The translations under genes and the position numbers were made by a program. A model generated the notes under the pieces. The model did no database searches, was not told the DNA's origin, and saw only the letters and a program-made list of their open reading frames with translations. A stretch of DNA of 64,000 nucleotides from Physcia stellaris (Eukaryota > Ascomycota > Lecanoromycetes > Caliciales > Physciaceae). The stretch is taken from the NCBI GenBank assembly GCA_018902385.1, contig JABSSW010000016.1, positions 62,001 through 126,000 on the forward strand, written 5' to 3'. Positions 59,601 through 64,000 of the stretch are shown here, piece after piece; positions within the stretch are counted from its first letter, which is position 1; every line of letters starts with the position of its first letter.

Positions 59601-60820
59601 GCAAAATGTTATGAGCAAATCGTTTCGACATGATATATTCGTGATCTGATTCGTCAATTACGCGATTATTTGAAATATTGTTCAAAGTGTCAAATTAATC
59701 GAATTAAACGTCATCAGTCACACGATTCGTTACAATTTATTTTGTTGTCAATCATTTTTTTTTTCACACGTTTAATTTAAATTTCATTTTTGCGTTGTCA
59801 ATATCACGCGTCGAACAATTCAACGTCGTTATGTCGATTACGTGCAAGTTCACGAAGCGAATTATCATTGTGTTAAACAAAAATATTTGAACAATCGTCG
59901 AATGAAATCGAATTTTATTGAATCAACTTGATTTCGACGATTGAAAATTATTTAAAATTTTGATATTTGATCGAGATCGAAAGTTCATGAAAAATTTTTG
60001 ACGAGAAATTTTCATTCGATTTGATGTAAAATTATTGTACAATACAATTTATCATTCACAAATCGATGAACAATCGAAAAAAATTAATCAAACAATTGAG
60101 ATTGTTTTCAAATTTTTCATTAGTGTGCTGAATAATCTCGCAGACTGAATTGAAATTATATTTGATATTCAACGAGATATTAACAATTCAATAGTCATCG
60201 TTATTGACAAAACGTCTAACGAGATTTCGTATGAATTTATTCTCACGCAAATTTTCGATTTGTTGAAATTTTTCGAAAAATCGTCGCTATCGTTATCGCA
60301 AATGACTCGATTAGAAATTGCAAATGTTTTGATTTTTGCACAAATGAATTTCAAGTTTTATTACGATCGCAAACATCAATCGATTAATTTCGTCGTCGAC
60401 GATTGAACACAAATTCGTTTTTACAAAAATTACGACATTTTTTCGATCGCAATGTTAAATAACAAATTTAATCAACAATACATTGTTTTTTTTTCGTGTC
60501 ACGAAAAAAATCGATAAATTAATTTATCGATTGAATATTTTCAAAAAATGAATTATTCATTCGATTTTTTTTATCGTTCAATTGAAATCATGTTTTGATT
60601 CAATTAAAATTTTTTTCGACGTCATCGTTTTATTCAATCGAATTTTGTTTTCGTCGAAAAAAACATTGATTTGATCAAATTTTTTGAATTGAAACGTATC
60701 ATCAACAAACGAATGATTGCTCGACGTGAAATCGAATATTTAATTAAATGAAAAAATTATGATTCAAAATATGATGTTTGAAAAAATCTATCGAAATTGA
60801 ACGATGTCATGAATTTGATA
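56640..60820 (+). pseudogene. Gypsy pol remnant (PR-RT-RNase H-IN-chromodomain)
   Basis: Retropepsin-like region about 56640-57150. RT about 57950-58600 with DRVVVNIRKFN, SVYVQRQIDRL and AYVDDIVIFSR (the YVDD motif). RNase H region with STEMKIAD and VIYIDHDVALDIV (about 58960-59240). Integrase with an HHCC region (HDDSNDHSEYAKCYEQ ... YCSKCQ), IFDRDRKFMKNF, and HSQIDEQSKKINQT (about 59540-60350). A chromodomain-like segment at 60690-60830 has REIEYLIK, KNYDSKYDV, KNLSKLND, each block followed by TGA where YLVRW.GY and W.NL are expected. I count about fifteen Trp-to-TGA positions here; none is TAG. Confidence 0.88.
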
Positions 60821-61265
60821 CAGAAATATGAAAATTCAATTCGTCACATGATCGATTTGTTTGATCGTCATCGTTTGTCGAAATCAATCATGCTGAGAAA
60901 GTTTTTCGCAAATCAAATTAAAGCAATTTTCGTTGACATCAAATTTATTATTAGAAAGTTTTTCGCGAACAAAACAAGTTTCGTCAACAACAAGATTACT
61001 ATTTCGTCATCGATTTTCGCTTTTCGATTTTTAGTCGTCGTGTCACGAAAGTTTTTTTCAATTATTTTGTCGACGTCGCAGATATCGCTAATTTTCTCGT
61101 TCGAAACGCTGATGTTACGTCGCTCGAGTCGATTAATTAAAGATTGAAAGATATTTGAAGAAAAGTTATTGCTAAAAAAAACGTATGACTAAAAGCTTAT
61201 TGAGACATGACTAGAATGATTAAAAGTTACGAAAACGTAACTGACTTTTCTTTATTGAGACAGAC

Positions 61266-61420
61266 TGTTACAGATCGATTTTTGTCTGATTTGAAAAATT
61301 TGCTTTTGTCTGATTTCATTGACTTGATTAGCCGACTTGACATTGACATTTATTCGAGCTTTTTGTATTTAGCATTCGATCATCTTCTTATTATTTCATC
61401 AATGAGTCAGTGTCTTTACA
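61266..61420 (+). repeat. Gypsy 3' LTR (155 bp)
   Basis: Starts TGTTACAG and ends TTTACA; one base longer than the 5' LTR. Mutations relative to it fall on both copies. Confidence 0.92.
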
Positions 61421-61425
61421 GTTTA
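61421..61425. other. Target site duplication GTTTA (right)
   Basis: Direct repeat of 53974-53978 right after the gypsy 3' LTR. Confidence 0.8.
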
Positions 61426-61437
61426 ATTTGAACGAAT

Positions 61438-61600
61438 TAATGTTGCGTACTTTTTTCATTGCTATGTACAAAATTCTTGATGTTTTGAACATGATCGATT
61501 TGAAATCGTGATTTTGCAAAACAAAATGATTTTGCAAAGTCGATTTCGTTGAACAAAATGATTCAACAAAACAACTTTCAAAATTTAATTATTTTTTCAC
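61438..61600 (+). repeat. 343-bp tandem repeat, partial copy C
   Basis: Begins TAATGTTGCGTAC as in copy B and follows it for about 160 bp to the AATTTAATTATTTTTT stretch, then diverges into the recombinase region. No CC or GG left. Confidence 0.75.
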
Positions 61601-62446
61601 AATTTCAAAACACGTCGAGAAACGACGTCGTCGTCAAAAAAACGAAAAAAAAACAATTCAGTCGTTTTGATAATGTCGCGATATTTGAAAAATGTATTTT
61701 CTGTTGTTTTCGATATACAACAAAAACGTTTCGAATTTTCATTTTTTAAAAATTTGATCAAATCGTCAAAAACGTTTGCATTGCGAATTTCAATTGTAAC
61801 GTTTCGACGAAAAAAATGATTTGAATAATGATTTTCGAATTTCAAATTCGTAATCGCGTTTTGTAATACGATGATAACGTAATTTGCATTGAAAAATTTT
61901 GATTGATCGATTTGAAATAAAAAAAAAACGTTGAAACAAAAAAACGTTCGAAAAATTGCGTAATGAAATTAACGCACAAACGACATCGTCAATGATCGCA
62001 ATGAATATCGAAATTTTTTTGCGAAATGAATCGATTTTCGAAAAAAAAACGTCAAAATGAAATGATCGTCGAAAAATCATCGAAAAACGAATAACGTTTC
62101 ATTTGTTGAATTCGAAAATACGATCAACATTTGATCAACTAAACTCATTAATACGCAGAAAATTTGCAAAAATCAAACAGAATGCGACGTGCAACGTTGC
62201 ATTTTTTTTGATGCGAATATCGAAAAATTGCAAAATATTTAGCAAAATATCACGAATAATAATTTTTTTTTCACGTTTTTCGTTTTTTTTATACATACGT
62301 TTGATTTTATCGATTTCGCGTTGCAACAAAAACTCGTTGAAAATATTGAAATTGAAATATTTTCGATTTACGCAAACAAAACGTAATGTCGTGATGTAAA
62401 TTTTAATAATTTTCGATTTAAATCGTTGTATATTCAACGAATTCAC
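61597..62446 (-). pseudogene. Tyrosine-recombinase (Crypton/phage-integrase-like) gene remnant
   Basis: Two minus-strand pieces in the same frame (62446-62135 and 62080-61790) and one in another frame (61845-61597) line up with the fungal tyrosine recombinase family. LHVAFCLIFANFLRINEFS, then a TGA at the conserved Trp, resembles 'LHAAFCLAFAGFLRI.EF.W'. FFSKIDSFRKKISIFI resembles 'PSSKTDPFRKGV'. DDVVCALISLRNF resembles 'DDACAVAALRNLF'. SNHFFRRNVTIE matches the HxxR box 'SGHSFRRGA'. The frame change and stops mean it is dead. Such genes belong to Cryptons and related DNA elements. Confidence 0.6.
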
Positions 62447-64000
62447 TCAATCGTCGATAACGAAAATGAAAAAAAAAATGTTTGAATGTCATCAAATGCG
62501 CAAAATTTCACGTATAATTTAATTGCGAAATTGTATATTTTGCGAATGTTCGAAATCAAATTTCATCACAAAAAACGTGTTGTCATTTTGTTCAACGAGA
62601 TTTGAACGTATCAGTATTCTGAAACATCGTCGTTGAATGCGAAATTTAATTCGCGAATTGATCATGACGAATTTGCAATTGTGAATATTCGTCAACGATT
62701 TTATCGTGTTTATTTCGCGAAAATAAATCAATCAAATGATTGAATTTCGAATTTAATCATTTCATTTCAACGATGATATCGTGAAAAACAAACAACATAA
62801 CGATGTTTCGAAACGACGTTATTGTCGAATCGTGTATCGTGTTTTTGATGAATTTAAAACAAACGATTTGATTATCGCAATGAATGATAATTTTGTTATT
62901 TTCGAAATGAAATAATTATTGACGCAAAATTTTCAACACGATTCGTATTTTTTTGATTTGAATATCGAACATGCGATTACGATAACGAATTGAATATCGT
63001 AAATTGAATTTTTCGAAAAATTCGTTTTGACGATTTCGAAATCAAAAACTTTTTATGTTTCAATTGTTTGAAACATTTGTTCAAATGTGATTCGAAAATC
63101 GAAACGAAATCGTTCGCAAAATTTTAACGTCGTTTCATTGAAATAAAAACGTTTGTCATCATTGCAAATTCAAACGCATTGTTTCAATAATTTTGCAAAA
63201 TTTGTTGACGTTTCGAATTCGATTTCGAGTGATGTAAAATGAAATGAAAAAAAAACGTCTCGAAACGACGATTCTCGTGCAAAAAAACAAAAAATTCACG
63301 AGAAAATCGATTTCGCGATACGTGAGAAATTTTTTAATGAAAATTTCGTTGACAAATTTCATTGTTCTCGTCAATTTTGTTGAAAAAAATTTGATTTTTA
63401 TAGTTTCGTTGTCGAATTCGATGTCAAAAAATTCGAGTTTTGTGTCAAATTTCTTTTTTTTCTCGTTTGTTTCGAGATTGAGATTTTGACAAACATGTTG
63501 TCATATTTTTTTGAATGATTTCGAATTCGTGAAAAATTTCATAATAATCAAAAAATCGTTTAAATAATGAAAAATTATGCGAAATTCGCAAATTTCGATC
63601 AAAATTCAATGCAACGTTTTAACAAATAAATCGAATAAAAAAAAAACAATACGTAAATCGAACGATAAAAACAATTTCATATAATACATTTTCATTCATT
63701 CGAAATCGAATAATCAACGATTTAAAAAATCATCGAAACGTGTTTGAATGCATTGACGAAATTTTTTTGAACATAACGACATTTCGTTTTTGAAATATGA
63801 ATATTGCAATGATTTCATCGAACGTGACGTATTTCAAAATTTTTGCATTTTCAATAATGTTTTCATGAATTGAGTCGTTTTTCGAATACGAAAAATCGTG
63901 AATACGTTTTCATTCGTCGTCATGTTTGAATATCAAATTTAGAAATGAGCAAATGTCGTGTGAAAAAAAAACATTTTTGATATTCGTTGAACAATTCGTT
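62447..64000. other. AT-rich continuation of the decayed element
   Basis: Probably the upstream part of the recombinase element. Short open pieces exist on both strands but none is recognisable. I saw no CC or GG dinucleotide from about 61441 to 64000. Confidence 0.5.

Larger units (their letters stand above)
53979..61420 (+). mobile_element. Complete Ty3/gypsy chromovirus, heavily mutated
   Basis: 7442 bp with LTRs of 154 and 155 bp and the 5-bp duplication GTTTA. Gag, protease, reverse transcriptase, RNase H, integrase and a chromodomain follow in gypsy order on the plus strand. From RT to chromodomain the translation stays recognisable, interrupted mainly by TGA at family Trp positions. 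Inserted into the 343-bp tandem repeat array, so it is younger than the array. Confidence 0.93.

Noticed and set aside
47880-60830. A genetic code reading TGA as Trp
   Set aside because: Host genes here end in TGA (hydrophobin, hydrolase, GGA, CorA-like), and the LTR mutations explain the TGAs directly.
53979-61420. Canonical CpA-type RIP
   Set aside because: CpA/TpG remain abundant and the LTR differences are at CpT and CpC.

Overview
The window looks like a piece of a filamentous ascomycete (Pezizomycotina) genome. The evidence is many short introns (about 46-125 bp, GTATGT-type donors, CTAAC/CTGAC branch sites), a class II hydrophobin, HET-domain genes, a fungal rhodopsin-domain membrane protein, and a two-speed layout in which gene-bearing DNA of balanced composition alternates with very AT-rich blocks of decayed transposons.

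Layout. 1-1625: AT-rich 3' end of a decayed Tad-like LINE. 1627-3416: small non-autonomous LTR element full of minisatellite repeats, its 5' LTR cut by the LINE. 3417-4534: a 565-bp inverted repeat and a MITE-like element. 5489-8441: rhodopsin-domain gene and RING-like gene, convergent. 9.1-21.7 kb: accessory region with a HET remnant, an intact-looking HET gene, an HSPA12-like Hsp70 ATPase ending in a Zn2Cys6-like cysteine cluster, and a divergent gene of unknown function. 21.7-26.0 kb: gene-poor. 26.0-31.8 kb: class II hydrophobin and a family-2 glycosyltransferase. 34.9-44.6 kb: secreted TAP-like hydrolase, GGA clathrin adaptor, TSR3 rRNA-modifying enzyme and a CorA-like transporter. 45596-50849: a complete Ty1/copia element with LTRs and target duplication. 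51104-52624: secreted cysteine-rich protein. 53.26-64 kb: AT-rich repeat block with a 343-bp tandem repeat split by a complete Ty3/gypsy chromovirus (53979-61420), then a decayed tyrosine-recombinase gene.

The strongest signal is the mutation pattern of the transposons. They carry heavy C-to-T decay, but in CpC and CpT contexts, while CpA and CpG are kept. Neurospora-type RIP acts mainly on CpA. Three independent LTR pairs, a tandem repeat, the near absence of CC/GG, and Trp codons converted to TGA rather than TAG all agree. The usual RIP indices would probably miss these blocks.

The housekeeping genes (GGA, TSR3) look conventional, but the GGA reading frame is broken by one apparent missing base, and one splice junction of the Hsp70-like gene also cannot be closed in frame. 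Both may be assembly errors or real lesions. Gene models were worked out by hand from splice signals and recognised protein families; no database search was possible.
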